A DNA stretch of 64,000 bases from Legionella sp. (GTDB lineage: Bacteria; Pseudomonadota; Gammaproteobacteria; Legionellales; Legionellaceae), in contig JAOATK010000048.1 in assembly GCA_030158115.1 (NCBI GenBank), positions 1-64,000 on the forward strand, read 5' to 3'. A program made the translations under genes and the position numbers. Under the pieces are notes generated by a model. That model was not told where the DNA came from. It saw nothing but the letters and a program-made list of their open reading frames with translations, and did no database searches. Positions 37,241 through 46,855 of this stretch are shown one piece after another; position 1 is the stretch's first letter, and every line of letters begins with the position of its first letter.

Positions 37241-39313
37241 TTATCCTTGCAAAAATTGTTCAAAATTTCCAAGCCATCGTTGTGTGATAGTGTAGGCGAT
37301 TTCTGGGGAATATTGCACTAATTGTTCTGCTGTGGGTGACAAAAGAGCAAGTAGGCTTTGATCTCGTTGCAAGTCTGCGATTTTAAATTGCCGATAACCA
37401 GTTTGTCGTGTTCCAAGCACTTCACCGGCTCCTCTTAATTCCATGTCTTTTTCTGCAATAAGGAATCCATCATTGGTAGCACGCATTATTTTTAATCGTT
37501 CAGCGCTTTGCTGTGATAAAGGATGTTGATAGAGTAAGATGCAGTGAGACAGAGCTGTTCCCCGGCCTACACGACCGCGTAATTGGTGCAGTTGTGATAA
37601 GCCTAAGCGTTCTGCATTTTCGATAATCATTAAACTTGCGTTAGGAACATCAACACCTACCTCAATCACAGTGGTTGCTACCAGTAAATTAATTTGATTG
37701 GATTTAAATGCAGCCATCGTTGATTCTTTTTCTATTGCCTTTAACCGCCCATGAATTAACCCAATTTTAGCAGTAGATAATTGTTCTTGTAATTGTTTTG
37801 CTGTTTCAGTCGCTGCCATGCATTGCAGTTTTTCTGATTCTTCAATCAGGGTACATACCCAATAAATTTGTCGCCCATCTGCTATCGCTATTTTTAATCG
37901 TTCAATAATCGCGTCACGTTTATTTTGGCCAAGTATGGCGGTTGCCACAGGAATACGTCCTGGAGGTAGTTCGTCAAGGATGGACATATCAAGATGAGCA
38001 AAATGAGTCATTGAAAGTGTTCGAGGTATAGGGGTAGCGGTCATTAAGAGTTGGTGGGGGGTGAGCAGATTTTGCTGCCCTTTTTGTTGTAACAACAATC
38101 GTTGCTCTACCCCAAAGCGATGTTGCTCATCAATAATCACCAGGCCTAATTTGGAAAAAATCACCTCTTCTTGAAATAAAGCATGCGTACCAATGATTAG
38201 TTGGCAGCTATTATCCGCAAGCGCTGTATAAGCTATACGCCGTTCACTGGTTTTCATTTTACCGCTAAGCCGCAGTACTTTAATACCTAAGGGCTCTAGC
38301 CAATGAATGAGGTTTTTTGCATGTTGTTCACTCAGTAAATCAGTAGGTGCCATAAAAGCTACTTGTTGCCCATGAGCAATAGCCTGTAACGCAGCAAGCG
38401 CTGCAATAATTGTTTTGCCAGAACCCACGTCTCCTTGCACTAAACGGAGCATAGGTTTAGTTTGCATTAAATCATAACTGATTTCTTGTGCTACTTTCAC
38501 TTGGGCCTTGGTTAATGAAAAAGGCAATGATTTGATAAAGCGGTTACAGAGGTCGTATTCAATGGGCAAAGCATGAGCATGAAAGGCTTTGCGTGATTCT
38601 CTAGCAAATTGCATACTCAAGCGTTGAGCCAATAGTTCATCGAAAACCAGGCGTTTTAGAGCAGGGTGATGCCCTTGTTCAATTGCCTGGATGGAGATAT
38701 CTGGAGGTGGATTGTGTAACAGGGCAATGGCATCTGCTAAATGATAAAAATGATGGGATTTTAATTGCTCATCACTCATCCATTCTAATAATCGCAATTC
38801 TTGTTCGCAGTGCTTAAGGGCAATTGATGCAATCTGTCTTAATCGGTTTTGTGTTAAACCTTGGGTCGTTGGATAAATTGGGGTGAGTGTTTCATTCACA
38901 TGACAGGGTTCTTCTTCACCAAGAAGCTGGTATTCAGGATGAGTCATAGTGATTTGATTGTTAAAAAAACGCGCTTCCCCAAAAACATGAATCATGGCGC
39001 AATGATTTAAAGCGGTTATTTGTTGCTTATTAAAATGAAAAAACTGCAGTTTTATAATGCCGGTTTGATCTTCAACATAGCAGGTTAATATCGAACGCTT
39101 TCCTTGGTTGATTTCTGTTTTGCAAACACGCCCTGCGATAACGCACCAATCATTCGGGCGCACATCTTGGATGGGGGTAATTCGGGTACGATCTTGATAA
39201 CGATAAGGTAAATGGAACAGAATATCTTGAATAGTATGAATACCACACTTGGCTAATTTTGCAGCCAGAGCAGGACCAATACCAGGGAGTGTGTCGCAGG
39301 CGTGTGTTAGCAC
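37241..39313 (-). CDS. recG: ATP-dependent DNA helicase RecG
   Basis: Branch-migration helicase that remodels stalled forks and Holliday junctions. The wedge domain (about 1-150) starts LPGIGPALAAKLAKCGI and contains FHLPYRYQDRT. The superfamily 2 core has Walker A GDVGSGKT, DEQHRFGVEQR, MTATPIPRTL, TTVIEVGVDVPNASLM and LRGRVGRG. Length 690 is normal. The start is GTG with no obvious ribosome site. It is divergent from argS. Confidence 0.96.
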   Translation of the reverse strand: MLTHACDTLPGIGPALAAKLAKCGIHTIQDILFHLPYRYQDRTRITPIQDVRPNDWCVIAGRVCKTEINQGKRSILTCYVEDQTGIIKLQFFHFNKQQITALNHCAMIHVFGEARFFNNQITMTHPEYQLLGEEEPCHVNETLTPIYPTTQGLTQNRLRQIASIALKHCEQELRLLEWMSDEQLKSHHFYHLADAIALLHNPPPDISIQAIEQGHHPALKRLVFDELLAQRLSMQFARESRKAFHAHALPIEYDLCNRFIKSLPFSLTKAQVKVAQEISYDLMQTKPMLRLVQGDVGSGKTIIAALAALQAIAHGQQVAFMAPTDLLSEQHAKNLIHWLEPLGIKVLRLSGKMKTSERRIAYTALADNSCQLIIGTHALFQEEVIFSKLGLVIIDEQHRFGVEQRLLLQQKGQQNLLTPHQLLMTATPIPRTLSMTHFAHLDMSILDELPPGRIPVATAILGQNKRDAIIERLKIAIADGRQIYWVCTLIEESEKLQCMAATETAKQLQEQLSTAKIGLIHGRLKAIEKESTMAAFKSNQINLLVATTVIEVGVDVPNASLMIIENAERLGLSQLHQLRGRVGRGTALSHCILLYQHPLSQQSAERLKIMRATNDGFLIAEKDMELRGAGEVLGTRQTGYRQFKIADLQRDQSLLALLSPTAEQLVQYSPEIAYTITQRWLGNFEQFLQG

Positions 39314-39449
39314 AATATTAATGATCGTGAAAGAATTTTATAGAGCAGTGTAACCTGATTTTGCAAAAAAGCCACTCCTATCACAAGGCTAGTCTTTTGT
39401 TATGAAAAAGAGCATAATAACCCTCATTTTTTGATGGAAAACAAGTGAT

Positions 39450-41210
39450 ATGAAACATACTGTAGAGCATCTTTTAACCCAAGCATTCAATTCTCTGCAA
39501 CAATCAGGTGCGGTGCCTTCTGATCTTGATATTGAGATTAAAGTAGATCGGACTAAAGATTCGACGCATGGTGATTACGCTAGTAATTTGGCTTTGATTT
39601 TAGCCAAACCTTGTCGCAAAGCACCTCGTCAAATAGCCGAGCTGTTAGTCCAGGCTTTACCAGGTGATGCAATTCTAGAAAAAGTTGAAATTGCTGGTGC
39701 AGGATTCATTAACTTTTTTATCCGTAGTAATGCCTTGTCTCAAGTGGTTCCTGATATATTGAATCAAGGGAAACAGTTTGGTCGCAGTACAATTGGACAG
39801 AATCAAAAAGTTTTAGTGGAATATGTTTCCGCTAATCCTACGGGACCTTTGCACGTTGGACATGGTCGAAGTGCTGCCTTTGGTGCTACTTTAGTGAATG
39901 TGCTTAAAGCGGCAGGTTATGATGTGACCCCCGAATATTATGTGAATGATGCGGGGCGTCAGATGAATATTCTGGCAGCCAGCGTTTGGATGCGTTATTT
40001 AGAATTGGCTAAGGAGCCGGTTGTTATTCCTGCAAATGCTTATAAAGGGGAATATGTTGTTGATATAGCACAAAAGATGTGCTCAGAGCATGGTACTCAA
40101 TTCGTACATTCTTGGGCTGCAGTGATTGAAGGATTACCTGCTGATGAGCCTCAAGGGGGCGACAAAGAAATTTATATTGATGCGATGATAGAACGCGCAC
40201 GTGCTTTATTGGGCCAGGATGGTTTTTCTTTATTTCATCAACAGGCATTAAATACCGTTTTAGATGATATTAAAGAAGATTTAGCTGAGTTTGGGGTGAA
40301 TTATGCCAACTGGTTTTCAGAACAATCATTATTTGAAGATGGTTCTATAGAAAAAGGCATTCAAGCGCTTAAAGACGCAGGACACACATACGAAAAAGAA
40401 GGGGCCTTGTGGTTTAAGGCGATAGAATTTGGGGATGAGAAAGATAGAGTTTTAGTGCGGGCGAATGGGCAAAAAACTTATTTTGCTTCTGATGTGGCAT
40501 ATCATTGGAATAAATACGATAGAGGCTATGATCGCGTTATTGATGTATTTGGCGCTGATCATCATGGGTATATCACACGATTACGATCAGCGGTTAGTGC
40601 GTTAGGGCATGATGAAAAGGCATTGACTGTACTACTTGTACAGTTTGCTATTTTATATCGTGGAGGCGATAGGGTACAAATGTCAACTCGAAGTGGTTCT
40701 TTTGTTACGTTAAGAGAATTGCGTCAGGAAGTAGGTAATGACGCTGCTCGTTTCTTTTATGTGGCGCGTAAATCAGAACAACATATGGATTTTGATTTAG
40801 ATTTAGCGAAGTCTGAGTCTAGTGATAACCCGGTTTATTATATTCAATACGCTCATGCCAGAATTTGTTCTGTTTTAAGGCAATTAAAAGAACGTGGCTT
40901 GCTTTGGGATCAATCGATTGGTTTGGAGCATATTGATTTATTAAATCAGCCTCACGAAACGGCCCTAATTACTTTACTGAGCCGTTACCCTGAGATAGTA
41001 GAAGCAGCAGCTATCCATTGTGAACCCCATCAAATAGCGTATTATTTAAGGGAGTTGGCTAATGGATTGCATAGCTATTATAATGCGGTTCAATTACTAT
41101 GTGAGCAAGAGCAATTACGGTGCGCACGTTTGTGTTTATTAGAAGCTGTGCGACATGTATTAAATAATGGATTAGACTTATTGGGCGTATCCGTTCCTGA
41201 GAGTATGTAA
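39450..41210 (+). CDS. argS: Arginyl-tRNA synthetase
   Basis: Class I aminoacyl-tRNA synthetase charging tRNA(Arg). The N-terminal Add1 domain starts [17 protein letters not shown] is present as HVGHGRSAA in [11 protein letters not shown]. The family's KMSKS-like site is [13 protein letters not shown]. The anticodon-binding DALR domain is at the C terminus ([14 protein letters not shown]). Length 586 is normal. Its TAA stop overlaps the next ATG by one base (TAATG). Confidence 0.97.
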   Translation: MKHTVEHLLTQAFNSLQQSGAVPSDLDIEIKVDRTKDSTHGDYASNLALILAKPCRKAPRQIAELLVQALPGDAILEKVEIAGAGFINFFIRSNALSQVVPDILNQGKQFGRSTIGQNQKVLVEYVSANPTGPLHVGHGRSAAFGATLVNVLKAAGYDVTPEYYVNDAGRQMNILAASVWMRYLELAKEPVVIPANAYKGEYVVDIAQKMCSEHGTQFVHSWAAVIEGLPADEPQGGDKEIYIDAMIERARALLGQDGFSLFHQQALNTVLDDIKEDLAEFGVNYANWFSEQSLFEDGSIEKGIQALKDAGHTYEKEGALWFKAIEFGDEKDRVLVRANGQKTYFASDVAYHWNKYDRGYDRVIDVFGADHHGYITRLRSAVSALGHDEKALTVLLVQFAILYRGGDRVQMSTRSGSFVTLRELRQEVGNDAARFFYVARKSEQHMDFDLDLAKSESSDNPVYYIQYAHARICSVLRQLKERGLLWDQSIGLEHIDLLNQPHETALITLLSRYPEIVEAAAIHCEPHQIAYYLRELANGLHSYYNAVQLLCEQEQLRCARLCLLEAVRHVLNNGLDLLGVSVPESM

Positions 41211-41866
41211 TGGGAAGAGAATATAATAATAAGCGTTCTTCACGGGCGCGAAAAAGTGGGTTAAACCAGCTGTTGGTGCTAACAGTCACTTTTGTGTTTG
41301 GGTATTTGACCGCTAGTTTTTTTGATGTGCAAATGATCACTGGGTGGGTCAATACTCAGTTGTTAGCGCATCAGGAAATGACGGCAATCGCGAGCATACC
41401 AAAAACGCAAAAAGCAGCGATTCCTCCTAAACCCAAATTTGAATTTTACACCCTATTAGCAAATGAAAAGGTGGCAAATTCCCAACCAGTGACTAATACG
41501 GCAGCTAATCAAGAGCCTACGAAACCTGCTGCTGCAACAGCAGTTCAAGTAGTTGCTACCAATGCTGTTGCAGCGACATCGAGCACGCAACTGGCTAAAA
41601 CAATAAACAGGCAATCTGAATCTCTGGCTAAAGGCGCTTATTCAGTGCAAGTTGCTTCTTTTAAGGCACGCAATGATGCAGAGCATATGAAAGGTTTGTT
41701 AACGCTTAAAGGCTTCAACGTTCATGTTGTTCCTATCAGTGACGCAACGAGGGGCAATTGGTTTCGTGTCGTAGTTGGTCCTTATTCCAATCGAAATTTA
41801 GCACAAAGAGCACAGTTTGATTTGGCAAAAAGAGAACATCTGAACGGTATGGTGACATCAGGTTAA
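41210..41866 (+). CDS. SPOR-domain, FtsN-like cell-division protein
   Basis: 218 residues with the layout of FtsN: a basic N terminus (GREYNNKRSSRARKSG), one membrane helix (about 18-38), a Pro/Ala/Thr-rich periplasmic linker, and a C-terminal SPOR domain (about 143-218, SVQVASFKARNDAEHMKG and FRVVVGPYSNRNLAQ) that binds denuded peptidoglycan at the division site. Position directly after argS, sharing one base, is the classic ftsN context. The essential N-terminal FtsN motifs are not obvious, so I leave the symbol blank. Confidence 0.85.
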   Translation: MGREYNNKRSSRARKSGLNQLLVLTVTFVFGYLTASFFDVQMITGWVNTQLLAHQEMTAIASIPKTQKAAIPPKPKFEFYTLLANEKVANSQPVTNTAANQEPTKPAAATAVQVVATNAVAATSSTQLAKTINRQSESLAKGAYSVQVASFKARNDAEHMKGLLTLKGFNVHVVPISDATRGNWFRVVVGPYSNRNLAQRAQFDLAKREHLNGMVTSG

Positions 41867-41955
41867 GCCAAAGACGAATAAAACTAAAGTTTTTACAGCT
41901 GCAACAGACCCCAATAACATGGATAAAAACAAAAATAATTTAAGGAGTAGAATAG

Positions 41956-42915
41956 ATGATGGAGTTGAAAAAAATAGCACTAGTGGTTCTTGCACTAAAT
42001 AGTAGTATTGGGTTTGCAGGCACTATGGGATCGGTTTGCCAGCCAGGTAATGTAACCGTTCCCTGCCCTCAAACGGGATGGGATTTTGGTGTCAGTGCAT
42101 TGTATTTAAAACCGGTATATAGCGGGGACCTTGCTTTCCTTAGCTCTAATGTCACTCGGTTTGATCAAACTACTAATGAAAAAGGAGTAGAGAATAGTCA
42201 ACAGCTGCGCTGGGGATTTGTTTTGCAAGGAGGATACCACTTTAACTCGGGCAATGATCTCACGCTTAATTGGTATCATTTAAATGAAAAATCTAACACC
42301 TTTTTCGGCAGTTCAACAAGCAATGTGCCAGATGCTGACCTGAACACTCGAACTACAGCTACACTTAAACCATCTTGGGATGCAGTTAATTTAGAATTTG
42401 GTCAGCATGTTGATATGAGTTTAATACAAAATATGAGATTTCATGGTGGCGTCCAATATGCAAGAATTACCACCAAAAGATCGGTCGAAACGATTGACGG
42501 AGCTGATGCGATAGGACGAAATAACAGTGAACTTAGTTACAATGGATTTGGCCCTCGTATCGGTGCAGATATGGCATACAGTCTAGGTAGGGGTTTTGCG
42601 TTGCACGCCAATGGAGCCACAGCAGTACTGATAGGTACAAGCAAATCTAGTAGATTTGCGTCTGTATCACCTGCTGCAAATCCCGGAAATAGTTATTTAT
42701 ATTCAAAAACTGCACTTGTTCCTGAAATAGAGGGTAAGCTCGGATTGAATTTTTCACGCGTCGTAAGACAAGGTGTGTTGGAATTTGATGTAGGCTACCT
42801 ATGGATTAATTATTTTGATGCTCAATTAGGGGCGTTGGATAATACCATGTTGTATGATTCTAACTTCGGAGTCCAAGGTCCTTATCTGGGCCTAAAATGG
42901 TTTGGTAGCGTATAA
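41956..42915 (+). CDS. Legionella major outer membrane protein family (MOMP) porin
   Basis: An outer-membrane protein of 319 residues related to the Legionella MOMP/OmpS family. The signal sequence ends FAGTMGSVC, then come the family-like VCQPGNVTVPCPQTGWDFG block with two cysteines, and alternating barrel strands (WGFVLQGGYHFNSG, VNLEFGQHVDM, PYLGLKWFGSV). The C terminus ends in an aromatic-containing strand. AAGGAG precedes the ATG at 8 nt. Unlike some paralogues it stands alone, followed by a hairpin that should terminate it. Confidence 0.85.
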   Translation: MMELKKIALVVLALNSSIGFAGTMGSVCQPGNVTVPCPQTGWDFGVSALYLKPVYSGDLAFLSSNVTRFDQTTNEKGVENSQQLRWGFVLQGGYHFNSGNDLTLNWYHLNEKSNTFFGSSTSNVPDADLNTRTTATLKPSWDAVNLEFGQHVDMSLIQNMRFHGGVQYARITTKRSVETIDGADAIGRNNSELSYNGFGPRIGADMAYSLGRGFALHANGATAVLIGTSKSSRFASVSPAANPGNSYLYSKTALVPEIEGKLGLNFSRVVRQGVLEFDVGYLWINYFDAQLGALDNTMLYDSNFGVQGPYLGLKWFGSV

Positions 42916-42931
42916 TATTCATCCATGATTA

Positions 42932-42958
42932 ACTGGAAATTGCCTTGCAATTTCCAGT
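42932..42958 (+). terminator. Hairpin terminator after MOMP gene
   Basis: ACTGGAAATTG and CAATTTCCAGT form a perfect 11-bp stem around five bases, followed by a T-rich CTCTTTTA tract. It lies 16 bp after the porin stop and faces the convergent folB. Confidence 0.75.
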
Positions 42959-42980
42959 AGCTCTTTTACTAAATCATACG

Positions 42981-43319
42981 TTAGCGATTGACGATCACTT
43001 GAATATTCCCCGCATTTTTAACCGCATGAGGTTTACTCACGCTTACTGTAAGGTTTGTCACTTTAAATTTTTGTTGAATTAAGCTAGCTACTTCATTAGC
43101 CACTGTTTCAATGAGCTGGAATGGTTTAGATTCTACAAATCGTGTTATGGTGTCACAAAGGGTGGCATAATCTATTGTCTTATTTAAATCGTCCCGACAG
43201 TCACTAAAGTCAGCAGTGAGAGTGAAGTCAATTACTAATTTCTGGTCAATACGTTGTTCCCAAGCATGCACGCCAATTTTTGTGTTGACCGTTAAAGCGC
43301 TAATGATTAAGGTATCCAA
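42981..43319 (-). CDS. folB: Dihydroneopterin aldolase
   Basis: Folate-pathway enzyme that cleaves dihydroneopterin to 6-hydroxymethyl-dihydropterin. The 112-residue protein has the family start ISALTVNTKIGVHAWEQ, DYATLCDTI, and the C-terminal block LTVSVSKPHAVKNAGNIQV with the catalytic Lys. The start is TTG with AGGGA upstream; no in-frame ATG is near. It is divergent from hemE. Confidence 0.92.
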   Translation of the reverse strand: MDTLIISALTVNTKIGVHAWEQRIDQKLVIDFTLTADFSDCRDDLNKTIDYATLCDTITRFVESKPFQLIETVANEVASLIQQKFKVTNLTVSVSKPHAVKNAGNIQVIVNR

Positions 43320-43421
43320 TTTTTTATTCCCTGTGAGATGTAAATGGCTATTTTATCCTAAGCCTTCATGCGAAACAATTTCGTTGCTTGGTTGTTTCAA
43401 TCAGCTACAGAGCACAAGGAT

Positions 43422-43457
43422 ATTATCCCTTCTCACCGAGAGGGGAGAAGGGATAAT
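43422..43457. repeat. Perfect palindrome between folB and hemE
   Basis: ATTATCCCTTCTC and GAGAAGGGATAAT form a perfect 13-bp stem around 10 bases (ACCGAGAGGG). It lies between the divergent folB and hemE, so it cannot be a simple terminator for either; it may be an operator or a dispersed repeat. Confidence 0.7.
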
Positions 43458-43537
43458 GTTGAGGTTGCGGACTGATACTGCATTTACTTTTTATTATGAT
43501 ACCATAGGCACATTTTTAAAAGGTTAGAGACTCTAAT

Positions 43538-44596
43538 ATGTACGATCTAAATCAATCTATATTTTTACGTGCCTTAAGACATCAACCCATCGAGCGAACT
43601 CCTATTTGGATGATGCGTCAAGCGGGGCGTTATTTACCTGAATATAGAAAAGTAAGAGAGCAGGCGGGTGATTTTTTAAGTTTGTGTAAAAATCCTGAGT
43701 TGGCTTGTGAGGTCACATTGCAACCTTTACGTCGTTATGCAATGGATGCTGCTATTTTATTTTCTGATATTTTAACCATTCCGGATGCAATGGGGCTTGG
43801 ATTGCATTTTGTAGAAGGTGAAGGTCCTTGCTTTACTCATCCTTTGCGTACTGTTCAGTCAATTAAAGATCTTTGTGTGCCTCAAGCTGCAGATTCTTTG
43901 GCCTATGTGATGAACACAGCCCGTTTAATACGACAGGAAATGCCCCAAGAATTACCTTTGATTGGATTTTCTGGCAGTCCTTGGACTTTGGCTTGTTATA
44001 TGGTTGAAGGGAAAAGCACTAGAGAATTTAAACGTATTTTAAATTTGATCTACAGTGAGCCGGATGCCGCCCATATTTTACTTGATAAATTAGCTGTGTC
44101 AGTCAGTGATTATTTGATTGAGCAAATTAAAGCAGGCGTTAATGCGGTGATGATTTTTGATACTTGGGGCGGTATTTTAACTCCCGCTAACTATCTGGAT
44201 TTTTCTTTGCAATACATGCAGCGGATTGTGCAGCATATCAAAGAGAGTTATCCTGATATCCCCGTGATTTTATTTACTAAAGGTGGTGGTCAGTGGTTGG
44301 AAAAAATGGCAGCTACCGGATGTGATGCTTTGGGATTGGATTGGACTTCTGATTTGTCTGAGGCTCGCAGAAGAGTAGGGGATAAAGTGGCTTTGCAAGG
44401 TAATCTTGATCCCAATGTGTTATTAAGTTCAGAACAGTGTATTCGTCAAGAGGTAAAAAAAGTATTAGAGTCTTTTGGAAAGGGTTCAGGCCATGTGTTT
44501 AACCTAGGTCATGGTATTACTCCTGACGTACCACCAGAGCATGTGACGTCTATGGTTGAGGCAGTTCGTGAGTTTAGCCCTCAGTACCATTTATAA
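43538..44596 (+). CDS. hemE: Uroporphyrinogen decarboxylase
   Basis: Decarboxylates uroporphyrinogen III to coproporphyrinogen III in haem synthesis. The conserved start is [17 protein letters not shown], with [29 protein letters not shown] and GNLDPNVL further on, and [15 protein letters not shown] at the end. Length 352 is normal. It stands alone, with a palindrome upstream. Confidence 0.97.
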   Translation: MYDLNQSIFLRALRHQPIERTPIWMMRQAGRYLPEYRKVREQAGDFLSLCKNPELACEVTLQPLRRYAMDAAILFSDILTIPDAMGLGLHFVEGEGPCFTHPLRTVQSIKDLCVPQAADSLAYVMNTARLIRQEMPQELPLIGFSGSPWTLACYMVEGKSTREFKRILNLIYSEPDAAHILLDKLAVSVSDYLIEQIKAGVNAVMIFDTWGGILTPANYLDFSLQYMQRIVQHIKESYPDIPVILFTKGGGQWLEKMAATGCDALGLDWTSDLSEARRRVGDKVALQGNLDPNVLLSSEQCIRQEVKKVLESFGKGSGHVFNLGHGITPDVPPEHVTSMVEAVREFSPQYHL

Positions 44597-44643
44597 GTCT
44601 TTGTGTTTCATCCGTGAAGCAGTTCTAATACTATAATAAGAAG

Positions 44644-44690
44644 CCACGCTTTGCATGGGCTTCCCGGATTACGCCTCGTTTCATCCAGGC
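44644..44690. repeat. Imperfect palindromic repeat after hemE
   Basis: On the minus strand the stretch reads AGCCTGGATGAAACGAGG, then CGTAATCCGGG, then AAGCCCATGCAAAGCGTGGCT. GCGTAATC is the core shared with the dnaK-dnaJ and P-ATPase repeats. The outer AGCC and GGCT pair. It lies between the convergent hemE and the DAHP synthase gene and may terminate both. Confidence 0.55.
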
Positions 44691-44699
44691 TTTTGATTA

Positions 44700-46031
44700 T
44701 TAAGCTCTAAATTGCCGGCTTAATTGCAAGGCCATTTCAATTGATTGTTCATAATTTAGCCTAGGGTCAACTAGGCTGTGATATGCTGTTTTAAGATCAT
44801 GAGCGGTAAGACCCCTTGCTCCGCCAATACACTCAGTCACGTTATCGCCTGTTAGCTCAAAATGAACCCCACCTAAATAACTTCCCATGCAGCGATGGAT
44901 TTCAAGAGTCTTTTTTAGTTCTAAAAGAATATTATCAAAATGGCGGGTTTTAATCCCATCAGCGGTTGTTTCTGTATTGCCATGCATGGGGTCACAAGAC
45001 CAAGTGACAGGTATTTTGGTTTTTCTCACTGCTTCAATAAGTGGGGGGAGCATTTTATCGATTTGTGTTGCTCCCATGCGTGTAAATAAAAGTAATCGTC
45101 CTTCTTCGCGTTTAGGATTGGCAATGGTTATTATTTCTTCTAGCCATTCGGCGGTGGCTGTAGGGCCAATTTTAATTCCTAAAGGATTTTCAACACCTCG
45201 TAAAAATTCCAAGTGAGCACTGTCGATTTGAGCTGTTCGCATGCCAATCCAGGGAAGGTGGGTTGATAAATTATACCAAAGTCCATCTACTTGTTGGCGA
45301 GTTAATGCCTGTTCGTAGTGGAGATGTAAGGCTTCATGGGAGGTATAAAAATCAACTTTAGATAAGTTGCTAGACTGTATTCCATCGACGGTTTTTAAAA
45401 AATCAAGCGTATTAGCCAGTGATTGTACTAGGGTTTGGTATTCTTCTTTTTGTTGAGAATGATCGGCAAAACTTAAATCCCATTGCTGGGGATGACTTAA
45501 ATCAGCAAATCCGCTATCTAATAACGATCGAATAAAATTTAATGTGCTAGCCGAACAGTGATAAGCTTGTAACAATAGATTAGGGTTTGGTTCTCGAGCT
45601 TCTGGGGTAAATGCAGGTGAATTAACTAAATCACCTCGATAACTGGGTAAAGTAATTCCATCGATGGTTTCAAAATCAGACGAACGGGGTTTTGCATATT
45701 GCCCTGCTATTCTACCCACACGAATAATCGGTTTACGTAGACCATGTAATAAGATAAAACTCATTTGCAACATGATTTTTAATTTATTACTGATAATGTC
45801 AGGGCGGCAATCATGAAAGGATTCTGCGCAATCGCCACCTTGAAGAATAAAGGTTTCTCCTCGTCCTGCACGAGCAATTTCTTTTTTTAGGGAATTAACT
45901 TCACTACTGGTAACCAGTGGCGGTAATAATCCCAATTGCCCAACAATTTTATTTAATTGTATTTCATCAGCGTAAGCTGCTGCTTGCAAATAGGAGGATT
46001 GTAGCCAAGAAGTAGTCGACCATTTTTGCAT
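44700..46031 (-). CDS. Type II 3-deoxy-7-phosphoheptulonate (DAHP) synthase
   Basis: First shikimate-pathway enzyme, joining phosphoenolpyruvate and erythrose-4-phosphate. The sequence is of the plant/AroG-II class, not the E. coli type I: FILQGGDCAESFHDC, RVGRIAGQYAKPRSSD, SHEALHLHYEQALTR, WIGMRTAQIDSAHLEFLRG, WSCDPMHGNT and GGVHFELTGDNVTECIGG. Length 443 is normal. It is divergent from grpE. Confidence 0.93.
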   Translation of the reverse strand: MQKWSTTSWLQSSYLQAAAYADEIQLNKIVGQLGLLPPLVTSSEVNSLKKEIARAGRGETFILQGGDCAESFHDCRPDIISNKLKIMLQMSFILLHGLRKPIIRVGRIAGQYAKPRSSDFETIDGITLPSYRGDLVNSPAFTPEAREPNPNLLLQAYHCSASTLNFIRSLLDSGFADLSHPQQWDLSFADHSQQKEEYQTLVQSLANTLDFLKTVDGIQSSNLSKVDFYTSHEALHLHYEQALTRQQVDGLWYNLSTHLPWIGMRTAQIDSAHLEFLRGVENPLGIKIGPTATAEWLEEIITIANPKREEGRLLLFTRMGATQIDKMLPPLIEAVRKTKIPVTWSCDPMHGNTETTADGIKTRHFDNILLELKKTLEIHRCMGSYLGGVHFELTGDNVTECIGGARGLTAHDLKTAYHSLVDPRLNYEQSIEMALQLSRQFRA

Positions 46032-46120
46032 AATAAATCCGAGTGACTTTTTTGGTGTCTGAATATGGAATAATTGAACATATACTACAAGCTAGTGTTT
46101 CGTCAACTTTGGATGAGGGG

Positions 46121-46149
46121 CTTGAAATTTTATTATCTTGTCCCCATCT
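46121..46149 (+). promoter_or_regulatory. Heat-shock (sigma-32) promoter of grpE
   Basis: CTTGAAA at 46121-46127 and CCCCATCT at 46142-46149 match the RpoH consensus (CTTGAAA, 13-15 bp, CCCCATNT) with a 14-bp spacer. It lies 32 bp before the grpE start. Confidence 0.9.
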
Positions 46150-46181
46150 AGTTAATTCAGGTTAGTTAGGAGAATTTTAGG

Positions 46182-46772
46182 ATGAGTAAACACGATAAAA
46201 ATTGGCATCAATTTAAAGAAAAAAATGAAGAGCAAGAGCAAGCTGAAGTAGAACAACACACAGACTCTGAAGAGTTGGTGATGGGTGAAGAAGCGCTAGG
46301 GCATTTTAATTATAAAGAATTAAGTGAGCAGTTAACGCTTGCGGAACAAAAAGCACATGAAAACTGGGAAAAGTCTGTGCGTGCTTTGGCTGAGTTAGAT
46401 AATGTTCGTCGCCGGTCTGAGCGAGAAATCGGCAATGCCCACCGATACGGTAATGAAAAATTAATTAGTGCATTATTACCTATTGTAGACAGCATAGAGC
46501 AGGCTTTACAAATGGCTTCCAAAGCAGAAAATGCACCCATGTGCGAAGGCTTGGAATTAACTATGAAACTCTTTGTTGATGTGTTTCAAAAATTTGATGT
46601 CCATCAAATTGATCCAGTGGGTACTCCTTTTAATCCACAAGAACATGAAGCAATGTCCATTCAAGAGGCGCCAGATGCAGCCCCTAACACGGTAATGGCT
46701 GTGTTTCAAAAAGGATATAAATTAAATGACCGTGTGATTCGACCAGCACGGGTAATCGTATCAAAAAAATAA
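46182..46772 (+). CDS. grpE: Nucleotide exchange factor GrpE
   Basis: Exchanges ADP for ATP on DnaK. The protein starts with an acidic, Glu/Gln-rich disordered stretch (about 1-45), then a long coiled coil (about 45-115, AELDNVRRRSEREIGNAHRYGNE), and a C-terminal beta domain (VGTPFNPQEHEAMSIQE, VFQKGYKLNDRVIRPARVIVSK). Length 196 is normal. AGGAGAAT is upstream. It is driven by a sigma-32 promoter and is the first gene of the grpE-dnaK-dnaJ cluster. Confidence 0.97.
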   Translation: MSKHDKNWHQFKEKNEEQEQAEVEQHTDSEELVMGEEALGHFNYKELSEQLTLAEQKAHENWEKSVRALAELDNVRRRSEREIGNAHRYGNEKLISALLPIVDSIEQALQMASKAENAPMCEGLELTMKLFVDVFQKFDVHQIDPVGTPFNPQEHEAMSIQEAPDAAPNTVMAVFQKGYKLNDRVIRPARVIVSKK

Positions 46773-46782
46773 TAAGTAATGG

Positions 46783-46810
46783 CTTGAAATCGGGGCAATA
46801 AGCCCCATAT
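46783..46810 (+). promoter_or_regulatory. Heat-shock (sigma-32) promoter of dnaK
   Basis: CTTGAAA at 46783-46789 and CCCCATAT at 46803-46810 match the RpoH consensus with a 13-bp spacer. It lies in the short gap between grpE and dnaK, so dnaK has its own heat-shock start besides the grpE one. GGGGC and GCCCC inside it form a small stem. Confidence 0.9.
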
Positions 46811-46855
46811 TAACTTCATCAGATTTGAAAATTACTAATTGGGAGTAAGAATAGA

